The translations under genes and the position numbers were made by a program. A DNA stretch of 64,000 nt from Pseudomonas sp. K2I15 (GTDB lineage: Bacteria; Pseudomonadota; Gammaproteobacteria; Pseudomonadales; Pseudomonadaceae). Location: NCBI RefSeq assembly GCF_002204795.1, contig NZ_NIXO01000018.1, positions 38,534-102,533 of the forward strand. The letters run 5' to 3'. Below, piece by piece: positions 57,294 through 64,000 of the stretch. The notes beneath the pieces were generated by a model, which was not told where the DNA came from, made no database searches, and saw only the letters and a list, made by a program, of their open reading frames with translations. Each line of letters starts with the position of its first letter. The stretch's first letter is position 1.

Positions 57294-58037
57294 TCAAGCC
57301 GCCCGCAAAGAAATGAATGCATAGTTGGCCGGCACCTCGGTGGCAATCCGGGCGCCGGCGTCCAGCAATTGCTCGGCAATATCCATCCCCGACGCATGAA
57401 ACACCCACTCAGTGGCCTGCACGGCCTCCTGCGTCGCCAACTCGATTGCCTGGGCAAACAGGCCCATATCCGGCAGGTACGCGGTAAACCCGTCACCCTT
57501 GAGCGCGGTGGTGTGAATGCCCAGCAACCCACACACCGCTTCCTTGGCCTGGATATCGTCGCGGTCAGCCTGGCGTGAGCGGCGGATCAACTCGGCCAGC
57601 TCCTTGTCCATCAACTCGCCCCCCACGATCAGCGCCGGCCCCTGCTCCCAGGATTCCGGCGGGCAGTCCTTGGCGCCCGGGTTCAACGGGATATGCGGGT
57701 TGATTTCCATCGGGTAGATGCGGCACACCAACGGCCGCCGCTCATAGATGCGGCAACGGTCGCCTTCGTCAAGATTCCGGCAGCGCCCGGCGTTATACGC
57801 GGCAAAGGTGATTGCCACATACGCCTCGGCGTTGCCGCTGGGCACGATGGCGGAACGGCGTTGTGCGTGCTCACGCTGCAACTCGGGCAGCCCCAGGCCA
57901 CTGCCCAGGAATCCTTCCACCAGCACGATGACATTACCGCCGTCAGCCGCCCAGCTGCGGGCTTCTTCAAGGGTCAGGGGCACATGGTGGTCGGTGCAGC
58001 ATTTGCCGCAACCGACGCAGGAAAAGTGGGTATTCAT
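57294..58037 (-). CDS. YkgJ-family zinc/iron-cysteine-cluster protein
   Basis: The ATG at 58037 (MNTHFSCVGCGKCCTDHHV) gives 247 residues. The N-terminal CxxCxxCC cluster and further cysteines in GDRCRIYERRPLVCRIYP define the YkgJ (CxxCxxCC) family, thought to bind zinc or an Fe-S centre. The exact function is not known. The C-terminal half is helical. It ends 2 bp before, and opposite to, the stop of the SBP-RidA gene. Confidence 0.85.
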   Translation of the reverse strand: MNTHFSCVGCGKCCTDHHVPLTLEEARSWAADGGNVIVLVEGFLGSGLGLPELQREHAQRRSAIVPSGNAEAYVAITFAAYNAGRCRNLDEGDRCRIYERRPLVCRIYPMEINPHIPLNPGAKDCPPESWEQGPALIVGGELMDKELAELIRRSRQADRDDIQAKEAVCGLLGIHTTALKGDGFTAYLPDMGLFAQAIELATQEAVQATEWVFHASGMDIAEQLLDAGARIATEVPANYAFISLRAA

Positions 58038-58145
58038 GGAGGATCTGTCACCAGGCAAGGTCAGAAGGCACTCATGAACGGTGACGGGTTTTTGCCTCTG
58101 TTCACCGTTCTGCCACTGTACAAAGCAAGTTATGCGCCAGCGCCT

Positions 58146-58628
58146 TCAGTCCTCGGGCACCAGGTCTCGCAGCACAAACACCATGCCGGCACTTTCATAC
58201 AGGTGCCGGGCCCGCTGGTTGGACTCCAGCACCTTGAGGTCGACAAACGCTTCGCCGCGGTGCTTGAACACCAAGAAGGTGTGCAACAGCAAGGCCCGGC
58301 CCAGCCCCATGCCCTGGGCACACGGATGAATCGCCAGGTTCTTGATGTAGGCGCTGGTCCAGCATTGCGACACGCCGAGGATGCCGCTGGCATTACTGGC
58401 CACCAGGCACAGTTTCGGGTCGAACTCGGCGTCGGTGACGAACTGCTGGCGCCAGTGCTCAAGAGGGCCGACACGTCCGCCGCCCTGTTCCTGGGCCAGG
58501 CTCAATACCGCATGGATCGCCGGTGCCATTGCTTCGTGGTAATGATCCAGCGCAATACCCGCCGGCCATTGCGGGGCGGGCAGGCTGCCGGTGAGGTCGC
58601 GGCGCAACAGGTGGAAGTATTCACCCAC
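58146..58628 (-). CDS. GNAT-family N-acetyltransferase
   Basis: The 160-residue protein has the acetyl-CoA-binding motif A around CAQGMGLGRALLLHTF (family Q/RxxGxG/A) and motif B with VLESNQRARHLYESAGMVFV. The start is GTG at 58628, directly behind the stop of cheV (3 bp), and translation may be coupled to it. Substrate unknown. Confidence 0.85.
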   Translation of the reverse strand: MGEYFHLLRRDLTGSLPAPQWPAGIALDHYHEAMAPAIHAVLSLAQEQGGGRVGPLEHWRQQFVTDAEFDPKLCLVASNASGILGVSQCWTSAYIKNLAIHPCAQGMGLGRALLLHTFLVFKHRGEAFVDLKVLESNQRARHLYESAGMVFVLRDLVPED

Positions 58629-58631
58629 CGG

Positions 58632-59534
58632 TCAGATGCCTTGTTGCGCCACGGTCTGGGCGGCTACCACCAGGCACTTGGTCAGTTCGGGGGAAGAAAA
58701 CTTGGTCAGCACTGCATTGGCGCCGGCCAAGCGGGCTTTTTCGCTGTTCATCGCGCTGTCCAGGGAGGTGTGCAGCAGCACGTAGAGGTCCTGGAAGTCC
58801 GGGGTTTCGCGCAGGGTACGGGTGAAGGCGTAGCCGTCCATTTCGGACATTTCGATGTCCGAGACCACCACGTTGATCTGCTCGGCGGTGCCTTGCAGTT
58901 CCAGCAAACGGTCGATCGCTTCCTTGGCGCTGCGGGCGGTGTGGCAGGTGAGGCCGAGGTTGCGCAGGGTGTGCACCGACTGCTGCAGGGCCACCTGGCT
59001 GTCGTCCACCACCAGGATTCGGGCGTGGCCCAGCACTTCGGCTTCTTCCATGCTCAGGTCGGTGGGCGCCGCTTCGATCTGCGCCGGGGCGATGCCATGG
59101 ATAACTTTTTCGATGTCCAGCACCTGCACCAGCACCCCTTCGACCTGGGTCACGCCGGTGATAAACGAACGCGTGCCACCGGAGCCAAACGGCGGCGGGC
59201 GAATGTCGGTGGTCAGGCAGTGCACGATTTTGCTCACCGCCTGCACATGCAGGCCCTGCTTGGAGCGGCTCACATCGGTGACGATCAGGCAGCCGCCGTC
59301 CGGATCTTGCAGGGGCATTTCCCCCAGCGCCCGGCTCAGGTCGATCACCGACAAGGCCGTACCGCGCAAGGTGGCGATGCCTTTGACGTGCGGGTGCGAC
59401 TCCGGCAGCTTGGTCAGTGGCGGGCAGGGAATGATTTCACTGACTTTAAGCAGGTTGATCGCCATCAGCTTGCCGCTGCGCAAGGTAAAGAGCAGAAGCG
59501 AGAGTGAGTCTGCGCGGGCTTTGGTGGTGGACAT
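58632..59534 (-). CDS. cheV: Chemotaxis protein CheV (CheW-REC)
   Basis: The 300-residue protein joins an N-terminal CheW domain (about 10-150, LLFTLRSGKLMAINLLKVSE) to a C-terminal receiver domain (about 170-300) with ILVVDDSQVA, phospho-acceptor in VVSDIEMSEMDG and a conserved K in LTKFSSPE. It couples chemoreceptors to CheA and is tuned by phosphorylation. The nearby receptor fragment at 55614 is unlikely to be a partner. Confidence 0.94.
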   Translation of the reverse strand: MSTTKARADSLSLLLFTLRSGKLMAINLLKVSEIIPCPPLTKLPESHPHVKGIATLRGTALSVIDLSRALGEMPLQDPDGGCLIVTDVSRSKQGLHVQAVSKIVHCLTTDIRPPPFGSGGTRSFITGVTQVEGVLVQVLDIEKVIHGIAPAQIEAAPTDLSMEEAEVLGHARILVVDDSQVALQQSVHTLRNLGLTCHTARSAKEAIDRLLELQGTAEQINVVVSDIEMSEMDGYAFTRTLRETPDFQDLYVLLHTSLDSAMNSEKARLAGANAVLTKFSSPELTKCLVVAAQTVAQQGI

Positions 59535-59596
59535 AAAAACCTTCTGTGGATCAGGGATGACGATCTATAAACCGTTATCGACTTCACGGCCAAAAA

Positions 59597-59697
59597 CTGT
59601 AGGAGCGGGCTTGCCCGCGAAAAACCCGAGGGCGCCACGTTTATCCAGGCTACCCGCGTTATCGTTGACGTTCTTCGCGAGCAAGCTCGCTCCTACA
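59597..59697. repeat. REP pair, CTGTAGGAGC family
   Basis: Arms CTGTAGGAGCGGGCTTGCCC... (59597-59621) and ...GAGCAAGCTCGCTCCTACA (59674-59697) enclose about 52 bp. The reverse complement of the interior resembles the interior of 38207-38308 (AAGAACGT-AACGAT-ACGC ... GGTTTTT). Confidence 0.88.
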
Positions 59698-59708
59698 AAG
59701 AGCAGTGG

Positions 59709-60683
59709 TCAGCCCTTCCACACCTGCGGGTTGACCAGATCCTGCGGGCGCTGGCCCAGCAATGCACTGCGCAGGTTTTCCAGGGCACGGTTGGCCATGG
59801 CTTCACGGGTCTCATGGGTGGCCGAGCCGATGTGCGGCAGGGTCACGGCGTTGCTCAGCTGGAACAGCGGCGACTCCGACAGCGGCTCCTGCTCGTACAC
59901 ATCCAGGCCCGCGCCACGGATTGTCTGGTTTTGCAGGGCTTGGATAAGCGCCGGCTCGTCCACCACCGGGCCACGGGAGATGTTCACCAGGATCGCGCTG
60001 GATTTCATCAACCCCAGCTCGCGATGGCTGATCAGGTGACGGGTTTTCTCGCTCAATGGCACCACCAGGCAGACGAAATCCGCTTCGGCCAGCAATTGGT
60101 CGAGGCTGCGGAACTGCGCACCCAGCTCCTGTTCCAGTTCGGTCTTGCGGCTGTTGCCGCTGTACAGAATCGGCATATTGAAACCCAGGCGACCACGGCG
60201 GGCGATGGCCGCGCCAATGTTGCCCATGCCGACGATGCCCAGTGTCTTGCCGTGTACGTCGCAGCCAAACAACGGCGCGCCGACGCTGGCTTTCCACTGG
60301 CCGGCCTTGGTCCAGGCGTCCAGCTCGGCGACGCGGCGCGCGCTGCTCATCAGCAGGGCGAAGGCCAGGTCGGCGGTGCTTTCGGTGAGTACGTCAGGGG
60401 TGTTGGTGAGCATGATCCCGCGTTCATTGAAGTACGCCAGGTCGTAGTTGTCGTAGCCCACCGACACACTGGAGACCACTTCCAGTTTGCTCGCGCCTTC
60501 CAGTTGCGCACGGCCCAATTTGCGACCGACGCCGATCAGGCCATGGGCATGGGGCAAGGCTTCGTTGAACTGGGCGTTGATGTCGCCCTGCTTGGGGTTG
60601 GGGGCGATGACCTCGAAATCCTGTTGCAGGCGTTCGATCATTTCCGGGGTGACGCGGCTGAAGGCGAGGACGGTCTTTTTCAT
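59709..60683 (-). CDS. 2-hydroxyacid dehydrogenase (glyoxylate/hydroxypyruvate or 2-ketogluconate reductase)
   Basis: The ATG at 60683 (MKKTVLAFSR) gives 324 residues. The NAD(P)-binding motif GMGNIGAAIARRG and the catalytic R in NISRGPVVDE, E in GAGLDVYEQEP and H in LPHIGSATHE identify a D-2-hydroxyacid dehydrogenase of the GhrB/TkrA group. It reduces glyoxylate, hydroxypyruvate or 2-ketogluconate; which one cannot be decided from sequence alone. It is divergent from the OprD-porin gene, with a dyad-rich region between. Confidence 0.9.
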   Translation of the reverse strand: MKKTVLAFSRVTPEMIERLQQDFEVIAPNPKQGDINAQFNEALPHAHGLIGVGRKLGRAQLEGASKLEVVSSVSVGYDNYDLAYFNERGIMLTNTPDVLTESTADLAFALLMSSARRVAELDAWTKAGQWKASVGAPLFGCDVHGKTLGIVGMGNIGAAIARRGRLGFNMPILYSGNSRKTELEQELGAQFRSLDQLLAEADFVCLVVPLSEKTRHLISHRELGLMKSSAILVNISRGPVVDEPALIQALQNQTIRGAGLDVYEQEPLSESPLFQLSNAVTLPHIGSATHETREAMANRALENLRSALLGQRPQDLVNPQVWKG

Positions 60684-60774
60684 GGAAGGCGGGCTCATCG
60701 ACTACGTGGGAATGGCAAGCACGCTAACATTCTTGCGTGGGGTTGTCAGGACGCCCCGCACCCACACCGCCAGA

Positions 60775-60810
60775 CTGTTGCGATTTGGGTAACAGTCATT
60801 ATCTTGTTAC
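60775..60810. promoter_or_regulatory. Alternating dyad repeats, candidate operator between the reductase and porin genes
   Basis: CTGTTGC-N7-GTAACAG (60775-60795, one mismatch) overlaps a second, perfect dyad GTAACA-N10-TGTTAC (60789-60794 and 60805-60810). Repeats of the same half-site in both orientations suggest a binding site for a dimeric regulator. It lies 92 bp upstream of the reductase start and 223 bp upstream of the porin. The 349-bp gap contains no gene. Confidence 0.45.
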
Positions 60811-60935
60811 ACTCTGTATCGCACCGCTCACCTGCGCTAATTTGTCGCATCGATGAGCGCAGCGGTTAAGACCGACCCGCTCTCCCCCGATTTCCCTCGA
60901 CTTATTTCCAGGGCTCTATACTGGGAATCTGTCTT

Positions 60936-60966
60936 AAAGCCGCTGAGTTGAGCGGCTTTTTTTTGC
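60936..60966 (+). terminator. Rho-independent terminator-like hairpin upstream of the porin gene
   Basis: AAAGCCGCT and AGCGGCTTT (60936-60944 and 60951-60959) enclose the loop GAGTTG, followed by a run of T residues to about 60965. No gene precedes it on the plus strand, so it ends a small RNA or a truncated leader. CTATACT at 60916-60922 could be a -10 box just upstream. Confidence 0.8.
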
Positions 60967-61032
60967 GCTGAAAAAAGGCCAGGAACCCCAAGAACACTGG
61001 CCGGTTTCGATTGACCCAAAGGAGCTCCACCG

Positions 61033-62355
61033 GTGAAAACCTCGCTTGCGTTCACCCCGTTATTCCTCGCGATTGCTGCAACGATCGTTCCCCTTGCCCA
61101 CGCGGCAGACACCCCGACCGCCGACGGTTTCGTCGAAGGTGCAAGCTTCAAGATCAATACCCGCAACTACTACATGAACCGCGACCGCCGCGACATTCAC
61201 ACCGATGACAGCAAGGAATGGGGCCAAGGCGTCATCGGGATCTTCGAATCCGGCTACACCCCGGGCACCGTCGGCTTCGGCCTGGATGCCAACGCCATGC
61301 TCGGCCTCAAGCTCGACGGCGGTGGCGGCACCGACGGCTCCAGCATCCTGCCGGTGGGCTCCGGTAACGGCAAAGCCCCTGGCTCGTTCTCCACCGCCGG
61401 CGCCACCCTGAAAATGCGTGCCTTCGACACCGAGCTGAAAGCCGGCGACCTGTTCCTCAATAACCCGGTGATCGCCGGTGGCATGACCCGCATGCTGCCC
61501 CAGACCTTTCGTGGTGTAAGCCTGACCAACCACAGCTTCGACGGCTGGATGTTCGAAGGCGGCCAGGCCAGTTTTACCAAGCTCTACAACCAGAGCGGCC
61601 ACCGCCGCATCGGCACCAGCTACGGCGCATTGCCCAACGGCGAAGACAGCCGGCACCTGGACTGGGCCGGCGTGTCCTTCAGCGGCGTACCGGGGCTGAC
61701 CAGCAACCTGTACGCGTCCGAACTCAAGGACATCTGGAACCAGTACTACTACGACCTGGACTACACCTGGCAGTTGAACGAACTGGTCAGCCTCAACCCG
61801 GGCCTGCACTACTACCACACCCAGGAAACCGGCAAAGCCCTGCTGGGTAACATCGACAACAACACCTACAGCCTGCACTTCACCGTGGGCGTGGGCCATC
61901 ACAGCGTCACCGCCGCCTACCAGCGAGTCAACGGCAACACCCCGTTCGACTACATCAGCCAGGGCGACAGCATCTACCTGGATAACTCCCAGCAATACTC
62001 CGACTTCAACGGCCCCAATGAGCGCTCGTGGAAGCTCAAGTACGCCTATGACTTCGTAGGACTGGGCCTGCCGGGCCTGACCTCGGCGGTGTCCTACATC
62101 AGCGGCAAGACCGACCTGACCACGGCCGATCCGGACAGCCGTGGTTACTCGTCCTGGTACAGCGCCGACGGCAAGAACGCCAAGCACTGGGAACGGGACA
62201 TCGACCTCAAGTACGTGGTGCAAGGCGGCAAGGCCAAGGACCTGGCCGTGCGCCTGCAATGGGCGACCAATCGCGGCGGCAACGGCTACGCGGCAGTGGA
62301 CCGGGACGTGGATGAATACCGGGTGATCGTCGACTACCCGATTGACGTTTTCTAA
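61033..62355 (+). CDS. OprD-family outer membrane porin
   Basis: The GTG at 61033 with AAGGAG 9 nt upstream gives 440 residues. The signal peptide is cleaved near [12 protein letters not shown]. The mature protein begins with the OprD family pattern [20 protein letters not shown] and has aromatic-rich barrel strands, ending [12 protein letters not shown]. Such porins take up small organic acids or amino acids. The divergent reductase gene and the dyad between suggest a shared substrate (for example a sugar acid), but this is inference. Confidence 0.92.
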   Translation: MKTSLAFTPLFLAIAATIVPLAHAADTPTADGFVEGASFKINTRNYYMNRDRRDIHTDDSKEWGQGVIGIFESGYTPGTVGFGLDANAMLGLKLDGGGGTDGSSILPVGSGNGKAPGSFSTAGATLKMRAFDTELKAGDLFLNNPVIAGGMTRMLPQTFRGVSLTNHSFDGWMFEGGQASFTKLYNQSGHRRIGTSYGALPNGEDSRHLDWAGVSFSGVPGLTSNLYASELKDIWNQYYYDLDYTWQLNELVSLNPGLHYYHTQETGKALLGNIDNNTYSLHFTVGVGHHSVTAAYQRVNGNTPFDYISQGDSIYLDNSQQYSDFNGPNERSWKLKYAYDFVGLGLPGLTSAVSYISGKTDLTTADPDSRGYSSWYSADGKNAKHWERDIDLKYVVQGGKAKDLAVRLQWATNRGGNGYAAVDRDVDEYRVIVDYPIDVF

Positions 62356-62441
62356 CGTTCAGGTTTTCTTTTTGCGGCGACGACTTATTTTTCACAGCAG
62401 GGAACTAAACTGCCAGCATCTTGAGTGCCGAAGTCAGTCCC

Positions 62442-63935
62442 ATGATTCAACGCCGCGCCTTCACCCCGCCTGCACGCCCGGAGCTTTTGCTGATTCTGGG
62501 CAGTGGCCTTACCGTCGCTCTGATCGTGATCATCGTGGCTGTGCTGTTGATTCGCGAACACGCCAGCGCCCTGCAGGCGGCCAAGCGCTCCACCAGCAAC
62601 ATCACCCAACTGATCAACGCCGATGTGCTGCGCAACGTCGAACTCTACGACCTGGCCCTGAACGGCCTGATCACCGCGACCACCCGCAATGACCTGCCCC
62701 AGGTCTCGGCCGAGGTCCTGCATATGGTGCAGTTCGACCAGTCCACAGCCGCCCCTTTCAAAGGCGAAGTCTTGCTGCTGGACAAGACCGGCGCGGTCAC
62801 CGCCGACTCCTCCACACTGACACCCACGCCGCGCAATTTCGCCAATCGCGATTACTTTCAGGTGCACCAGCAGAACCCCGACGCAGGGCTGTTCATCAGC
62901 CGCCCCTTCAAGATCCATTGCGACTGCGATCAAGTCTGGCGCATCGCGTTCAGCCGCCGGGTGTCCGGGCCCAACGGCGAATTTGCCGGCGTGGCGGTGG
63001 CGACCATGCGCCTGGCGTATTTCGACCAGTTGTTCAACAGCCTCACCATCGGCAGCGGCAGCACCATCAACCTGCTGAACAACGACGGCATTCTGCTGGC
63101 CCAGCAACCCCTGCTCGAAAGAGACATGATCAACAAGGACCTGAGCACGCGGCCGAACTTCAAAAGAATGCTGCGCGAAGGCAGCGGCAGTTTCAGCGGC
63201 GTGTCCACCACCACCGGCACGCAACGCCTTTACACGTTCACCAACGTCGGCGCGCTGCCGCTGATTGTGGTGGTGGCGCTGTCCAGCGACGACGTGTTTG
63301 CCGCCTGGAAACGCGCAGCCCTGCTGATCAGTGGCGCCACCGGCGTGCTGTGTGTGGGCCTGCTGTGGCTGACCTGGATGCTGCGCCTGGAACTGCGCCG
63401 CCGCTATCGCGCCGAAAAGGTCTTGTCGGAGCTGGCCGCCACCGACGCCCTCACCGGCCTGGCCAACCGCCGCACCCTCGACCAGCGCCTGCGCCTGGAA
63501 TGGGAGCGTGCCCAACGCTCGAACGAGCCGCTGGCCTTGCTGATGATCGACGTCGACCACTTCAAGGCCTTCAACGACCGGCATGGCCACCAGGGCGGTG
63601 ACGAGGCATTGCGCAACGTGGCCCGGGTCATCGGCAGCAATATTCGTCGCCCCGCCGACCTCGCCGCCCGTTACGGCGGCGAAGAGTTCGCGGTGATCCT
63701 GCCGGACACCGACGGCGAGGGCGCGAGCACGCTCGCCGAGCATATCCGCAGCGCGGTGGAGCACTTGCCACCTGCGGACGGGGACGCGCTGCCGGTCACC
63801 GTCAGCATCGGCCTCAGCACCTGGGACAAACGCAGCCGTGGCTCACTCGAAGAGCTGCTGCTGACGGCCGACCGGGCGCTGTATGAAGCCAAGCACTCCG
63901 GACGCAACCGTATCGTTCACAGCCGTCCCGCATGA
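62442..63935 (+). CDS. Membrane sensory diguanylate cyclase (GGDEF)
   Basis: The ATG at 62442 (MIQRRAFTPP) gives 497 residues. Two membrane helices (about 18-38 and about 285-308) flank a periplasmic Cache-like sensor of about 240 residues. The C-terminal GGDEF domain has ALTGLANRRTLDQRL, the active site YGGEEFAVILPD and the inhibitory I-site RPAD exactly five residues before GGEEF, so product inhibition is expected. It makes c-di-GMP in response to an outside signal. The Alg44 receptor in the same window binds the product, but a specific link is not shown. Confidence 0.93.
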   Translation: MIQRRAFTPPARPELLLILGSGLTVALIVIIVAVLLIREHASALQAAKRSTSNITQLINADVLRNVELYDLALNGLITATTRNDLPQVSAEVLHMVQFDQSTAAPFKGEVLLLDKTGAVTADSSTLTPTPRNFANRDYFQVHQQNPDAGLFISRPFKIHCDCDQVWRIAFSRRVSGPNGEFAGVAVATMRLAYFDQLFNSLTIGSGSTINLLNNDGILLAQQPLLERDMINKDLSTRPNFKRMLREGSGSFSGVSTTTGTQRLYTFTNVGALPLIVVVALSSDDVFAAWKRAALLISGATGVLCVGLLWLTWMLRLELRRRYRAEKVLSELAATDALTGLANRRTLDQRLRLEWERAQRSNEPLALLMIDVDHFKAFNDRHGHQGGDEALRNVARVIGSNIRRPADLAARYGGEEFAVILPDTDGEGASTLAEHIRSAVEHLPPADGDALPVTVSIGLSTWDKRSRGSLEELLLTADRALYEAKHSGRNRIVHSRPA

Positions 63936-64000
63936 GCCGTTATCAGCAACTACGCTAAAGGCATCCTCGAAGCAGAAGTACGCCCGATGAGCCCAAGCAC

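Noticed and set aside
63987..64000. ATG at the very end of the window as the start of another gene
   Set aside because: Only 14 bases are visible and no clear ribosome binding site precedes it, so a gene cannot be supported.

Overview
The window is a chromosomal segment of a Pseudomonas from the P. fluorescens group. The evidence is a complete alginate operon in the classical order (algD-8-44-K-E-G-X-L-I-J-F-A), a carboxylesterase II whose catalytic residues fall at S114/D168/H199, an aapJQMP amino-acid transporter, OprD-family and CheV genes, high G+C coding sequence, and several copies of the REP palindromes (TGTGGGAGC... and CTGTAGGAGC...) typical of fluorescent pseudomonads. No rRNA, tRNA, CRISPR array, prophage or transposase was recognised.

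Layout. 1-1.7 kb: a GntR regulator and a partial CynX/NimT-type MFS exporter. 1.8-2.7 kb: an mqsRA toxin-antitoxin pair behind a 21-bp palindrome. 2.7-6.9 kb: aapJQMP (minus strand). 7.2-10.8 kb: carboxylesterase, RhlB-type RNA helicase and an FAD amine oxidoreductase. 10.8-16.6 kb: an unrecognised 332-aa protein gene followed by a 1596-aa RHS protein gene with a variable-looking tail, apparently one accessory operon. 16.8-19.5 kb: moaCDE and a PIN-PhoH ATPase. 19.9-21.0 kb: an exported polysaccharide-deacetylase-like protein with altered metal ligands. 21.07-21.68 kb: a 610-bp element bounded by deep inverted repeats. 21.8-22.5 kb: yaaA. 22.5-39.9 kb: an 821-bp regulatory region and the alginate operon. 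40.0-41.7 kb: three small genes including an SDR. 41.8-47.7 kb: a FUSC/DUF1656/HlyD/NodT efflux operon with a divergent LysR gene. 47.8-54.1 kb: an RND efflux pump with a heavy-metal-type two-component system. 54.3-57.3 kb: a small accessory cluster with two paralogous periplasmic binding proteins, one fused to a RidA domain, separated by a deleted chemoreceptor remnant. 57.3-63.9 kb: a YkgJ cysteine-cluster protein, a GNAT acetyltransferase, CheV, a 2-hydroxyacid reductase, an OprD porin and a sensory diguanylate cyclase.

How the genes work together. AlgA and AlgD supply GDP-mannuronate. Alg8 and Alg44 polymerise it under c-di-GMP control. AlgK, AlgX, AlgG, AlgL and AlgE epimerise, proof-read and export the polymer, and AlgI/J/F with AlgX acetylate it. 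The aap system imports amino acids. The two efflux loci each carry their own regulator. The most unusual items are the exported binding protein-RidA fusion, the chemoreceptor remnant with a 12-bp inverted repeat at its deletion junction, the RHS pair with an unrecognised partner, the deacetylase with degenerate metal-binding motifs, and the 610-bp inverted-repeat element. All functional statements come from reading motifs and family resemblance by eye; no database search was run.
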